35,438 bases of DNA from Rodentibacter rarus (GTDB lineage: Bacteria > Pseudomonadota > Gammaproteobacteria > Enterobacterales > Pasteurellaceae): positions 1 through 35,438 of the forward strand of contig NZ_MLHJ01000127.1 of the NCBI RefSeq assembly GCF_001998965.1, given 5' to 3'. This document shows positions 1-8,531 of this stretch, piece after piece (within the stretch, counting starts at the first letter, position 1; the number at the start of each line of letters is the position of its first letter). The position numbers and the translations under genes were made by a program. The notes beneath the pieces are model-generated. The model was not told where the DNA came from. It worked only from the letters and a program-made list of their open reading frames with translations, and did no database searches.

Positions 1-1425
1 ATGATTGTGGCTTTAATGCTTGCGGGTTGTAGCTCTAGTGATGGTGATTCCCCTTCCCGTCAACCGGCTGAACCTGTTCCAACGGTGAAAGCCATTGATT
101 ACAGCAAACAATCCTTACAACAGCTTGAGCAAAGTGCGACAACGGCACAAAAAGTGCTAAGCGATAGCCAAACCAAACTTACCCAAGTGGAAACGGAAAT
201 TACGGAAATTAACCGCCGTATTACTGTGCTCAATGAAGAAATTCGCGTATTGGAAAAGGCAGAAACACCCGATGCTAATGCTCTGAAAGAAAAACGTGAT
301 GCCTTGGCAGAAGCCAACCAAGCCTTAACCGTGCAAAATAAAATTTTAGTAGTGGCACAACAAGATGTGAAACAAGCACAAATCAATGTGACGAATGTGC
401 AAAACATTTTGATTGAGAAAAAAGCCGAGCAGGAGAAACCACCGGTAGTAGTTGTGCCGGATAATCCATCTCAACCAAACCAACCGACTCAGCCGGAACA
501 GCCATCGGAGCCTGAGCAACCGAGTGAGCCTACTCAACCGGAAAAGCCAACAGAGCCATCTCAGCCAATCCAACCTGAACAACCTCAGGTGACTGGGGAT
601 AGAACGCTTAGAGTAAATGCTCACGTAGGTGATTTCGTTTTAAATAAAGGGGAGTTTGATCCCGATCTTTATCAAGTAGTTGTAGATAAGGATTTATATT
701 CAAGAGAAAATATTAAATTTGTTTCCCTTGATGTAGATTTAAACGAATTATCTAATAATTCATTAGGTATTCATCAAGGCGTATTTACGTACCCTATTGG
801 ATCTGGTGAATTTGGTTCTTCTGAGCGTGGTGAGGCGATGCTTAATTATATTATAGGAAATCAACCTTATTCTACTTATGGAATGTTCTATAATAAAGAA
901 GGATTAGAAACAATGGCTACCGATGATAATAACAATATGGTTATGTTCGGAGTGGCTAAGTTTAATCATCATTATGATGATACTAAAGATATTAAAGGGG
1001 CTGCAACTTATAAAGGGGATGTTATTGCTCGAATTAAAACAGGGACTTATCAGTATGATAGTAATAAACTAGATGCCTTAGGAAGTATAGTTTATCAAAA
1101 AGATGGTACTGTTGAACTTACAGCTGATTTCGATAATAAGAAAATTAGTGGTTTGTTAAACTCCGATAGTATTGGGAAAGTGACTTTAGAAAAAGGGGAA
1201 ATTGTTGAACGTGGTGGAGTACTTCAGGGCTCTAGCGAAGACTTCCCTCATTATCGAGGTATCACAGGAGAAAATGATAAATGGGAAAGTGGTTGGTTTA
1301 GAGGTGGATTTTCTTATGGTTATAAAGATACTGTAGGAGAAATTAATATTAACATGAAAGAGGATAAAAGATATGGTGGCTCTTTCGGAAATTATCAAGC
1401 TGTTTACGGTGCAACCAAACAATAA
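1..1425 (+). CDS. Slam-dependent surface lipoprotein, TbpB-like barrel (5' end probably cut)
   Basis: A lipobox (LMLAGC, residues 5-10) puts the lipidated Cys at residue 10. Only nine residues precede it, which is short for a signal peptide, so the true start probably lies left of the window. Residues about 33-145 are Gln/Glu/Lys-rich and look like a long coiled coil. Residues 153-196 form a Pro-rich linker of PxQP/PxEP units. Residues about 200-474 are rich in Gly, Tyr and Asp and end in YGGSFGNYQAVYGATKQ. That resembles the closing strands of the C-terminal barrels of TbpB, HpuA and hemophilin-type Slam substrates. A Slam translocon gene lies 560 bases downstream, which supports export to the cell surface. 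The ligand (metal, heme, host protein) cannot be read from the sequence. The barrel half is visibly more AT-rich than the coiled-coil half. Confidence 0.8.
   Translation: MIVALMLAGCSSSDGDSPSRQPAEPVPTVKAIDYSKQSLQQLEQSATTAQKVLSDSQTKLTQVETEITEINRRITVLNEEIRVLEKAETPDANALKEKRDALAEANQALTVQNKILVVAQQDVKQAQINVTNVQNILIEKKAEQEKPPVVVVPDNPSQPNQPTQPEQPSEPEQPSEPTQPEKPTEPSQPIQPEQPQVTGDRTLRVNAHVGDFVLNKGEFDPDLYQVVVDKDLYSRENIKFVSLDVDLNELSNNSLGIHQGVFTYPIGSGEFGSSERGEAMLNYIIGNQPYSTYGMFYNKEGLETMATDDNNNMVMFGVAKFNHHYDDTKDIKGAATYKGDVIARIKTGTYQYDSNKLDALGSIVYQKDGTVELTADFDNKKISGLLNSDSIGKVTLEKGEIVERGGVLQGSSEDFPHYRGITGENDKWESGWFRGGFSYGYKDTVGEININMKEDKRYGGSFGNYQAVYGATKQ
457..588 (+). repeat. Degenerate Pro-Gln/Glu codon repeat (linker)
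   Basis: About 44 codons encode repeats of the type PSQP, PTQP, PEQP, PSEP. At DNA level the units (CAACCG, CAGCCG, GAGCCT and similar) are diverged, so slippage is less likely than in a perfect microsatellite. The repeat separates the coiled coil from the barrel domain and probably acts as a stiff spacer. Confidence 0.7.
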
Positions 1426-1451
1426 TTTAACCCTTTAATTTAATATTAACC

Positions 1452-1472
1452 ACGCCCCGAAAGGGGCGTTTT
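1452..1472 (+). terminator. Hairpin terminator or attenuator after lipoprotein gene
   Basis: ACGCCCC and GGGGCGT form a perfect 7-bp stem around a GAAA tetraloop, followed by only four T. The short T-run suggests partial read-through, which would give more lipoprotein than translocon from one transcript. Confidence 0.7.
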
Positions 1473-1484
1473 AGGAGATGAAAA

Positions 1485-1988
1485 ATGGGAAAAATAAATA
1501 ATAATTTAAAAGCAAATTCACGCAAATTACTAACATCAATAATTCTAATATTTGGAGGCATAGCGCTACTTTACTTTAGTAATGATGATGCCTATATTAC
1601 CTCTGTTTTTCCCAGTGAATATATTAAACATACAAATATTAGTTTTATCTTATTAGGAATTACTCAACTTTTTTTATGCTTTTTTAGTAAGGATAAATCG
1701 GATAATAAGATTTTATCTTTAATAGAGATTTTTTATTCCCCAATATTATTTACTGGAATTACTTTTGGAGTTAATGTTCTTGTATTTAGATTTATTCCAA
1801 ATGGTTATCTTAGCTGTATTTCAGGTTGGGTATTGTCTGCATTGATACTATTCACATCTTCTTTTTTACATTACTGGTTATTTAAATTTATAACAAAAGA
1901 TCTTCAATCGGATAAAGATGATGGTATAGATAATAATCAGGGAATTGATAATAAAAATAGCCAAGAAAAGGAAATTGAAACACAGTGA
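1485..1988 (+). CDS. Unknown small membrane protein between lipoprotein and Slam
   Basis: I do not recognise this 167-residue protein. A good ribosome site (AGGAG at 1473-1477, 7 bases before ATG) supports the start. Four hydrophobic segments are visible, at about residues 14-32, 50-66, 82-102 and 112-134. A hydrophilic Asp/Asn/Lys/Gln-rich tail containing two similar units (DGIDNNQ, QGIDNKN) follows. There is no signal peptide or known motif. The gene is much more AT-rich than slam. Its stop overlaps the slam start in GTGA, so the two are probably translationally coupled. That suggests a role linked to lipoprotein export or its regulation, but this is inference from position only. Confidence 0.65.
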   Translation: MGKINNNLKANSRKLLTSIILIFGGIALLYFSNDDAYITSVFPSEYIKHTNISFILLGITQLFLCFFSKDKSDNKILSLIEIFYSPILFTGITFGVNVLVFRFIPNGYLSCISGWVLSALILFTSSFLHYWLFKFITKDLQSDKDDGIDNNQGIDNKNSQEKEIETQ

Positions 1989-3412
1989 AAACAACTAAAT
2001 TCCTAACCGCACTTTTTTCGTTATTTTTCACGTTTACTGCCTCGGCAAATTTTGCCGAGCCGCAGCAGAACATTAAAGTGGCGACACCACAGAAAGTTGA
2101 GCCGGTGGTAAGCCTTCAGGGGCAAAATCAACCACCACTTCACCTTTCTGAAACGGATTTAAAAAACAACCCGACGTTAACCCAACAACTCTTAACCCAA
2201 GCCATTTATGCCCGTGAACCACAGTTGATTGAAAAATTGTTGGCAATTTACAAAACGTTTCCTGAAAACGACCGCTTGCTCGTCCAATTTGCCGAGGCAA
2301 AACACGCCGCATTAAGCGGAGAGTTAAGCCAAGCCATTCGGGTTTATCGTGAAATGTTGGCAGAACGGGCGGATCTTAACCCTGTGCGGATCGAACTTGC
2401 CATCGCCTTATTTCAGGATAAACAAAACACCGCTGCCACCGAACAATTTCAAAAAGCCTTGAGCGACCCTGCTACACCTGCTCCAGTACAACAGCTTATC
2501 AATGCTTATTTAGAGGCGTTGCAGGAGCGGGATTCGTGGCAGATTTCCGCCAGTGCCTATTATGTGCGTGATACTAATGTGAATAACACCGGAGACAGCC
2601 GCAATATTGAACAAACGGGCTATGTGAAAAATGACGATATGATGCCGCAAACCGCACACGGTATTGCTTACAATTTCTCGCTTGGCAAAGATTTTAACCT
2701 CGGCAACAGTTATTATCTCGCTTTTGAGAACGAATTGTTCGGCAAAAGTTATTGGGATAATCACGATTATGACGATATTTACAACCGCACTTCCCTTGGG
2801 CTGCGTTATAAAACGGCACAATCAACGTTGAGCCTAATGCCTTTTTATGAAAAGCGTTGGTATGGCGGCGAAAGCTACCAATGGGCAAATGGCGCAAGAT
2901 TGGAATTGAATCATTGGCTCAACCCGAACTGGCAACTTTCAACAGCGGCGGAACACAGCAAACAACGCTATTTCGACAACCAAGCGCAAAACGGCAACAC
3001 CAAATTAGTGTCCGCCACCTTGGTTTGGGCAAGAACGCCACGGCAATTTTTCTACCTTGGCGGCGATTTCAACCGTGAAACCACCCAGGTGAAACAGTAT
3101 GGCTCGGACACCAAATCCCTCCGCCTCGGCTGGGGACAAGAATGGGGCAAAGGCATTTCAAGCCGTTTAGGTTTTGGCTTTTCACAACGCCACTACAAAG
3201 ACGAAGCGGTGCTAGGTGGGTTGATTGCTTTGGGCAAAGTGCGCAAAGATCGCATTTTCAACGTGAATTTAACCCTATGGAAACGGGATTGGCATGTTTT
3301 CGGCATCACCCCAAAACTGCAATTTTCTTATCGTAAGCAAAAAAGTAATATTCCAACCCTGTATTCTTACGACCGCCAAAACCTGAATTTGATTTTTGAG
3401 AAATCTTTTTAA
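1985..3412 (+). CDS. Slam: surface lipoprotein assembly modulator (TPR + outer-membrane barrel)
   Basis: 475 residues with a GTG start overlapping the preceding stop. A signal peptide ends near ASA-NF (about residue 22). Residues about 60-170 are helical and TPR-like (AEAKHAALSGELSQAIRVY region). From about residue 180 to the end the sequence alternates polar and hydrophobic residues with many aromatics (WQISASAYYVRDTNVN). It ends in ...FEKSF, with the C-terminal Phe of outer-membrane proteins. This is the Slam architecture: a periplasmic TPR domain and a 14-strand DUF560 barrel that moves lipoproteins such as TbpB, HpuA or hemophilin to the cell surface. The substrate is most likely the lipoprotein two genes upstream. 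An uptake signal (2006-2014) lies inside the signal-peptide codons. Whether it is Slam1 or Slam2 type cannot be judged. Confidence 0.88.
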   Translation: MKTTKFLTALFSLFFTFTASANFAEPQQNIKVATPQKVEPVVSLQGQNQPPLHLSETDLKNNPTLTQQLLTQAIYAREPQLIEKLLAIYKTFPENDRLLVQFAEAKHAALSGELSQAIRVYREMLAERADLNPVRIELAIALFQDKQNTAATEQFQKALSDPATPAPVQQLINAYLEALQERDSWQISASAYYVRDTNVNNTGDSRNIEQTGYVKNDDMMPQTAHGIAYNFSLGKDFNLGNSYYLAFENELFGKSYWDNHDYDDIYNRTSLGLRYKTAQSTLSLMPFYEKRWYGGESYQWANGARLELNHWLNPNWQLSTAAEHSKQRYFDNQAQNGNTKLVSATLVWARTPRQFFYLGGDFNRETTQVKQYGSDTKSLRLGWGQEWGKGISSRLGFGFSQRHYKDEAVLGGLIALGKVRKDRIFNVNLTLWKRDWHVFGITPKLQFSYRKQKSNIPTLYSYDRQNLNLIFEKSF

Positions 3413-3435
3413 ATTTATGGGAGGGAAAATGGCAA

Positions 3436-3458
3436 GTGGGTGAACAAGGTTCACCCAC
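3436..3458. terminator. Hairpin between convergent slam and nitroreductase genes
   Basis: GTGGGTGAAC and GTTCACCCAC form a perfect 10-bp stem with a 3-base loop. On the plus strand it is followed by a broken T-rich stretch (TTGTGTTGTTT). It probably serves as a terminator for slam and possibly for both strands. Confidence 0.55.
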
Positions 3459-3482
3459 ATTGTGTTGTTTAAAGAGGTGTTT

Positions 3483-4037
3483 TTATAAATAACTCACAAA
3501 TTCTTCCATACTCTCTTGTCGACATTCTCTTTCCACTTTTTCTGTGGCGGTGCCGAGCATCAATAATGCCACAATTTCATCTTGTTCACGGCAACCGAGT
3601 GCTTGCCGAAGCGCGCTACCTGATACCCATTTTCCGGTGATCCAAACATTGTCAAAACCTTGGGCATGGGCGACAAGTTGAATCCCATAGGCGGCACAAC
3701 CTGCCGTGACAAGTTGTTCCCAAGTAGGCACTTTAGCAATATCGGGATTGATTTTGGCGATAACGGCGATCACCATCGGTGCTCGATGAGCCAAATTCTC
3801 TGCTTTTTTTAAGCGCTCTTCACCGAGATTGAACTCAACGACCGCCTCTTTAAGTAACTGCTCTAATTTATCCAGCCCCTCGTTTTCGATCACCACAAAA
3901 TGATAAGGGGATAATTTGCCATGATCCGGTGTACGAAGTGCCGCTTGGAACATTTTTTCAAGCTGCGTTTTATTCGGCGCAGGGGCGCTGAGTTTTTTGT
4001 TTGAACGGCGGGTAGTTAAAAGGGTTAAAGCATCCAT
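3483..4037 (-). CDS. ydjA: NAD(P)H nitroreductase, YdjA-like
   Basis: 184 residues, the usual length of the single-domain YdjA branch of FMN-dependent nitroreductases. The N-terminus MDALTLLTTRRSNKKLSAPAP carries the RRS motif that contacts the FMN phosphate. RTPDHGKLSPYHFVVI is the family's next conserved block. The motif ITGKWVSGSALRQALG lies in the C-terminal half. These enzymes reduce nitro-aromatic or quinone-like compounds with NAD(P)H in the cytoplasm, and the physiological substrate is usually unknown. It converges with slam and is divergent from sppA, with about 100 bases between the two starts. Confidence 0.88.
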   Translation of the reverse strand: MDALTLLTTRRSNKKLSAPAPNKTQLEKMFQAALRTPDHGKLSPYHFVVIENEGLDKLEQLLKEAVVEFNLGEERLKKAENLAHRAPMVIAVIAKINPDIAKVPTWEQLVTAGCAAYGIQLVAHAQGFDNVWITGKWVSGSALRQALGCREQDEIVALLMLGTATEKVERECRQESMEEFVSYL

Positions 4038-4138
4038 TTTTCTTTCTCATCAACTAAAAGTGCGGCGGATTATAGCATAGTTTTTAGCGTGGGTTTGTGT
4101 TACTCTAAGCGCAATTTTTTTGACTTATCTGAAACCTT

Positions 4139-6004
4139 ATGAACCCTATTTTTCGAGTAATTAAATTTTGTTGGCGGGCACTAAATTTTATTCGTGATTT
4201 AGTGATGAATTTTTTCTTTTTAATTTTCATTGTATTGGTAATCAGTCTGTTTAATTTGACGAGCAATACGAAAAAAAGCAGTGTCAATTTAGCTGCCGAT
4301 AAAGGGGCATTGTTGTTGAATTTAGACGGCTATTTGGCGGATAATCGTGATGAGGCATTTGGCTGGCAACAGGCGTTGCGGGAGTTAAACACAACGGAAC
4401 GTACCCCACTCCAAATTTCCACCTTCGATGTGGTTTATGCGATTAGTTTGGCAAAAGACGATGACAGCATTCGAGGTTTGGTGCTGGATCTGAATTATTT
4501 TTCAGGCGGTGATCTGCCGGCAATGAATTATATTGGCAAAGCGATTAAAGAGTTTAAAACTTCCGAAAAACCGGTGATCGCCTTTGCGAATAATTATTCG
4601 CAGGCACAGTATTTCTTGGCTAGTTTTGCCGATCAGATTTATCTTAATCCTATTGGACAGGTTTCCATTCAGGGTTTGGCACAAGAGAATTTATATTACA
4701 AAGATTTGTTAGATAAATTGGCGATCACCCCTCATATTTTCCGTGTAGGCACCTATAAATCAGCGGTTGAGCCTTTTTTACGCAATGAGATGTCGCCGGA
4801 AGCCAAAGCGAATATGAGCCAATGGTTAAACGGTATGTGGGAAAGCTATATGCAAATTGTCAGCACAAACCGCCATATATCAAAGGAAACCTTATTACCG
4901 AGTGCGAAGCAGTATTTAAGCGAATTGAAAGCGTTGAAGGGCGACAGCACGGCTTATTCAAAACAACGTCAATTAGTCACGGATTTGGTCACCCAGTTAG
5001 ATTTAGATAAAAAATTGACCGCACTTTTTGGTAAAAATGCGGAGGGTGAAGTGAATATGGTAGATTTTTCCACCTATTTATCCGGCTTTGAGGATCGTAT
5101 GGCGTCATCAATGGGACAAAATAAAATTGCTGTGGTGAATGTTGAAGGGGCGATTATTGACGGAGAAAGTGCCGAAGGCGAAGTGGGCGGTGATAGCATT
5201 GCTCGTTTATTGCGTAAGGCTTATGATGATGAAACCGTGAAAGCGGTGATATTGCGGGTCAATTCACCGGGGGGGAGTGCCTTTGCTTCAGAGCTGATTC
5301 GCCAAGAAGTGGAGAATTTACAAAAAACAGGCAAACCGGTGGTGGTGTCTATGGGAGCGATGGCAGCTTCGGGGGGCTATTGGATTTCAGCCACATCGGA
5401 TTACATTATTGCGGATAAAAATACCCTCACCGGATCCATTGGGATTTTTGCCATGTTGCCCACCTTTGAAAATACGATCAAAAAAATCGGTGTCAATGTC
5501 GATGGCGTGGCGACAACCGATTTGGCAGACACTTCTGTTTTCAGCCCCCTTTCTAAAAATACGCAAGATATTTATCAGCTAGAAATTGAGCATGGCTACG
5601 ATCAATTTTTGAGCTTAGTCAGCAAAGGTCGCCAAATGCCGAAAAACGCTGTGGATACTATCGCACAAGGTCAAGTATGGTTGGGCAAAGATGCTTTCAA
5701 ACATAACCTGGTGGATGAATTGGGGGATTTTGATCGTGCGGTGGAAAAAGCAGGGGAATTAGTCAATTTACATCGTGATCCTGTGATTGAAGATTTTTCC
5801 GTGGAATGGATGATTGAGGAAGACAGCAGCTTAGTGGGGAAATTATTCCGAGATCTCAGACAAAGCGGACAGGCATTGATGACGCAATGGCTTGATCTCC
5901 CTAAACCGCTCCAACAAGTTAAACAACAGCTCCATCAGCTAGATAAATTGAATGATCCCAAAGGGCAATATTTATATTGTTTGAATTGTGGGAGTGTGAA
6001 GTAG
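4139..6004 (+). CDS. sppA: Signal peptide peptidase SppA, 67K type
   Basis: 621 residues, the length of the double-domain Gram-negative enzyme (E. coli about 618). One membrane anchor sits at residues about 22-41 and the rest is periplasmic. The catalytic dyad is visible: Lys207 in GTYKSAVEPF of the N-terminal half, and Ser411 in MAASGGYW of the C-terminal half. These match the known E. coli Lys209 and Ser409. The NSPGGSAFASELI block is the S49 peptidase signature. It degrades signal peptides left in the inner membrane after secretion. The start ATG gives a normal N-terminus (MNPIFRVIKFCWRALNFIRD). The stop overlaps the GTG start of the Fic gene by one base. Confidence 0.95.
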   Translation: MNPIFRVIKFCWRALNFIRDLVMNFFFLIFIVLVISLFNLTSNTKKSSVNLAADKGALLLNLDGYLADNRDEAFGWQQALRELNTTERTPLQISTFDVVYAISLAKDDDSIRGLVLDLNYFSGGDLPAMNYIGKAIKEFKTSEKPVIAFANNYSQAQYFLASFADQIYLNPIGQVSIQGLAQENLYYKDLLDKLAITPHIFRVGTYKSAVEPFLRNEMSPEAKANMSQWLNGMWESYMQIVSTNRHISKETLLPSAKQYLSELKALKGDSTAYSKQRQLVTDLVTQLDLDKKLTALFGKNAEGEVNMVDFSTYLSGFEDRMASSMGQNKIAVVNVEGAIIDGESAEGEVGGDSIARLLRKAYDDETVKAVILRVNSPGGSAFASELIRQEVENLQKTGKPVVVSMGAMAASGGYWISATSDYIIADKNTLTGSIGIFAMLPTFENTIKKIGVNVDGVATTDLADTSVFSPLSKNTQDIYQLEIEHGYDQFLSLVSKGRQMPKNAVDTIAQGQVWLGKDAFKHNLVDELGDFDRAVEKAGELVNLHRDPVIEDFSVEWMIEEDSSLVGKLFRDLRQSGQALMTQWLDLPKPLQQVKQQLHQLDKLNDPKGQYLYCLNCGSVK

Positions 6005-6675
6005 TGAAAAATAAGTATCAACTTTCTCTTAAAGAGAACCTATTTCTTGCGAAAAAAACGTTAGTTTCTCAAATTTATCATATGAGTAAATTTGAAAATT
6101 GTAATACGACATTATTACAGACCGAGCATATTTTAAATTATCGTCCCGATGCCTCGGTTTCCTTAAATGATGTAGAAACGATCTTGAATTTACGCAATGG
6201 GCTTCGCTTTGTTCTTAATCATATTCAAGATAAGTTAACCTTTGATTTTATAAAAAAGATAAATTTTTTGGTTGCTCAAAATGATTCCCTTGATCCCGGT
6301 GAGATTCGGCATGGGCAGGTGGGTGTATCACTCTATAATGGGGAGCGCTATGTGCCGCCTATTCCTAAAGAAGAGGACGTGATACAGAAAATCGCCGCTA
6401 TTTTAGAAAATAACCAATACTCAGAAACCTATCGAGGATTGGTTTTTATGCTTGAAATGATGAAAGATCAAGTCTTTTGGGATGGAAATAAAAGAACGGC
6501 AATGTTGGCGGCGAATACCTATTTTATTCAGCAAGGACTGGGGATCATTGAAATTAGCGAAAACTATTTTGATGAATTTAATTTAATGCTTGCTGCTTTT
6601 TATCAAGATCAAAGTAAGCGGGAAATCTTACTTCAATTTTTGTATGAAAATTGTATTCAAGGTATTGATTATTAG
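6004..6675 (+). CDS. Fic-domain protein with Gln replacing the catalytic His
   Basis: I chose GTG at 6004 because GGAG (5991-5994) stands nine bases upstream and the start overlaps the sppA stop as TAGTG. A longer reading from TTG 5977 lies inside sppA. The product is 223 residues. The Fic core is read as QVFWDGNKRTAM (residues about 156-167), against the family motif HxFx(D/E)GN(G/K)R. The GN-R anion-binding part is intact but His is Gln. The flap is RHGQVGVSLYNGERYVPPIP. Fic enzymes transfer AMP or other phosphate groups to target proteins. Loss of the His general base makes classical AMPylation doubtful. I see no antitoxin partner and no obvious (S/T)xxxE(G/N) inhibitory helix. Possibly a divergent Fic branch with another activity. 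Confidence 0.8.
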   Translation: MKNKYQLSLKENLFLAKKTLVSQIYHMSKFENCNTTLLQTEHILNYRPDASVSLNDVETILNLRNGLRFVLNHIQDKLTFDFIKKINFLVAQNDSLDPGEIRHGQVGVSLYNGERYVPPIPKEEDVIQKIAAILENNQYSETYRGLVFMLEMMKDQVFWDGNKRTAMLAANTYFIQQGLGIIEISENYFDEFNLMLAAFYQDQSKREILLQFLYENCIQGIDY

Positions 6676-6702
6676 AAAGGCAGGGAAATCCCTGCCTTTT
6701 GT
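6676..6702 (+). terminator. Rho-independent terminator of sppA-fic
   Basis: AAAGGCAGGG and CCCTGCCTTT form a 10-bp stem with loop AAAT, directly after the stop codon, followed by a T-run. The A-run on the 5' arm makes it usable on the minus strand too, for the converging transporter gene. Confidence 0.88.
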
Positions 6703-6727
6703 TTATCAAGTGCGGTCAATTTTTCCG

Positions 6728-7660
6728 TTATTTTTCATTTTTCATATTTGAGAAAATATTGGCTAAAATCGGACCGGAGACATTGTGCCAGAAACTGAAT
6801 AGCGCACTTGGTACGGCGGCAATGGGGTTAAAATGGGCGCTTGCCAGAGCGGCCCCTAAACCTGAATTTTGCATGCCCACTTCAATGGCGATAGCTTTGC
6901 TGTCTGCTGTATTGAGTTTAAACAGTTTGGCGGCAAGAAAGCCGATGAAATAGCCGAGGCAGTTGTGTAATACCACAACGCTGAAAATTAATAATCCGGA
7001 TTCTACAATTCTATCTTTGCTCACTGCGACCACTGCTGCCAAAATTAAGACAATGGATACCACGGAGATCAATGGCGTAATTTGGCTTGCTTGAACAATG
7101 ACGTTTTTGAACAGCATACGAACCACTAAGCCTAAGAAAATAGGGAATAACACCATTTTTAGCACCGACATAAACATCGCCGAGACGTTAATATCCAGCC
7201 ATTGGCTTGCCAGTAAATAGAAAATGACGGGTGTTAAAAGTGGAGAGAGTAGGGTTGAAATGGTGGTACAAGCAACGGAAAGTGCAGTGTTACCCTTTGC
7301 AAGATAGGTCATCACATTTGATGAAGTTCCACCCGGGCATGAGCCGACTAAGATAACGCCGATTGCAAGATCTGGGGGTAAATGAAAGGCTTTTGCTAAG
7401 CCAAAAGCTATCATTGGCATAATGACAAATTGCCCTACCACGCCGATAAATACAGCTTTCGGGTGTTTGGCGACTTCAGCGAAATCACTGAAGGTAAGCG
7501 TGATCCCCATACCAAACATTACCAAGCCGAGTAAATAGGGAATATAAGGGGCAAAGATTTTAAACTCTGCCGGAAATAAGAAAGCAAGAACGGCAAAAAC
7601 GATAGCCCATAGGGCGAAAGTTTTGCTGATAAATTGGGTTAATTTAAGAAGTATTTGCAT
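6728..7660 (-). CDS. Bile acid:Na+ symporter family (BASS) transporter
   Basis: 310 residues with about nine or ten hydrophobic helices. The family's crossover region is visible in ILVGSCPGGTSSNVMTYLAKG (about residues 105-125) and a second conserved block in EVGMQNSGLGAALASAHF near the C-terminus. Bacterial BASS proteins import organic anions with sodium; a close relative, PanS, moves pantoate or ketopantoate, but the substrate here is unknown. ATG 7660 has an AAGGA site close by. It starts 58 bases after the sapF stop on the same strand, so it may be read through from sap. In H. influenzae I recall sapZ in this position. Confidence 0.85.
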   Translation of the reverse strand: MQILLKLTQFISKTFALWAIVFAVLAFLFPAEFKIFAPYIPYLLGLVMFGMGITLTFSDFAEVAKHPKAVFIGVVGQFVIMPMIAFGLAKAFHLPPDLAIGVILVGSCPGGTSSNVMTYLAKGNTALSVACTTISTLLSPLLTPVIFYLLASQWLDINVSAMFMSVLKMVLFPIFLGLVVRMLFKNVIVQASQITPLISVVSIVLILAAVVAVSKDRIVESGLLIFSVVVLHNCLGYFIGFLAAKLFKLNTADSKAIAIEVGMQNSGLGAALASAHFNPIAAVPSALFSFWHNVSGPILANIFSNMKNEK

Positions 7661-7718
7661 AGATTTTCCTTATCGGCTCTCAAAGAGCGGTCGATTCTAA
7701 AGGTGTTTTTCTTGTTAA

Positions 7719-8528
7719 TCAATCCTCTCTCTCTTGGCGAATCCAAGCACTTTCATCAAGTAAGCGACCAAAATGGCTTTCGACCAAACGTTTCGTCACC
7801 GTTGTTTGAGGAGCACAAAAGAGATCTTTGGGGGAACCGTATTCAATGATTTTTCCTTCATCCATAACAAGCACATTGTCCGCTAAATGTTTGATCACCC
7901 CTAAATCTTGTCCCACATAAATATAGGCAACGCCTAGACGGGCTTGAATATCAACGGAAAGATTGAGGAGTTGAACCCGCACAGAGGCATCCAATGAACT
8001 GAGGGCATCATCAACAATAATAATTTCAGGTTCTAGGATAATTGCTCGGGCAATAGCGATCCGCTGTTTCTGGCTGACGGAAAGGTTTTTGATTTTTAGA
8101 TTGGTGTAATCAGGGTAAAGCCCGACCATAGAGAGGGTTTCAAAGATTTTTTGATTGCGTTTTTCTTCATCCCAGTCTGTGGCTAATCGAAGTGGCGAAT
8201 CAAGGATTTGTCCAATATTTTGTCGGGGGTTGAAGGCGGAATTGGCATCTTGGAATACCATACGAATGTGTTGGGTTCGGTAATGGGGATTTTCAAAATC
8301 AAGCGGTTCATTATTGAATTTAATTTCCCCTGAAGTGGGTTTGATCATCCCGGCTATCATTTTGACTAATGTTGATTTTCCCGAGCCATTTTTTCCGATA
8401 ATAGCGAGAGTTTGTTTTCTTTCAAGATTAAAACTCACGCTTTCCACGGCATTAAATTTGCTTGAGCCGAACCAATGGACCGGACCATCAAAGGTTTTGC
8501 AAAGATCGATTACTTGTAATAAAGGCAT
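7719..8528 (-). CDS. sapF: SapF: peptide ABC transporter ATPase
   Basis: 269 residues of the oligopeptide/dipeptide ATPase type. Walker A is GKNGSGKST (about residues 42-50). The signature is [15 protein letters not shown] instead of LSGGQ. Walker B reads [12 protein letters not shown], so the catalytic Glu is Asp. The switch position reads [13 protein letters not shown], with Gln where His is usual. It pairs with SapD to drive the SapBC pore at the inner membrane. Last gene of sapABCDF, three bases after sapD. The non-canonical residues suggest it is the weaker ATPase of the pair. Confidence 0.93.
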   Translation of the reverse strand: MPLLQVIDLCKTFDGPVHWFGSSKFNAVESVSFNLERKQTLAIIGKNGSGKSTLVKMIAGMIKPTSGEIKFNNEPLDFENPHYRTQHIRMVFQDANSAFNPRQNIGQILDSPLRLATDWDEEKRNQKIFETLSMVGLYPDYTNLKIKNLSVSQKQRIAIARAIILEPEIIIVDDALSSLDASVRVQLLNLSVDIQARLGVAYIYVGQDLGVIKHLADNVLVMDEGKIIEYGSPKDLFCAPQTTVTKRLVESHFGRLLDESAWIRQERED

Positions 8529-8531
8529 TAG

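Noticed and set aside
346-624. Open frame of 92 codons on minus opposite the Pro-rich linker
   Set aside because: Leu/Arg/Trp repeats are only the complement of Pro/Gln codons; no ribosome site.
5977-6003. TTG start for the Fic gene inside sppA
   Set aside because: GTG 6004 has a correctly spaced GGAG and the usual start-stop overlap.
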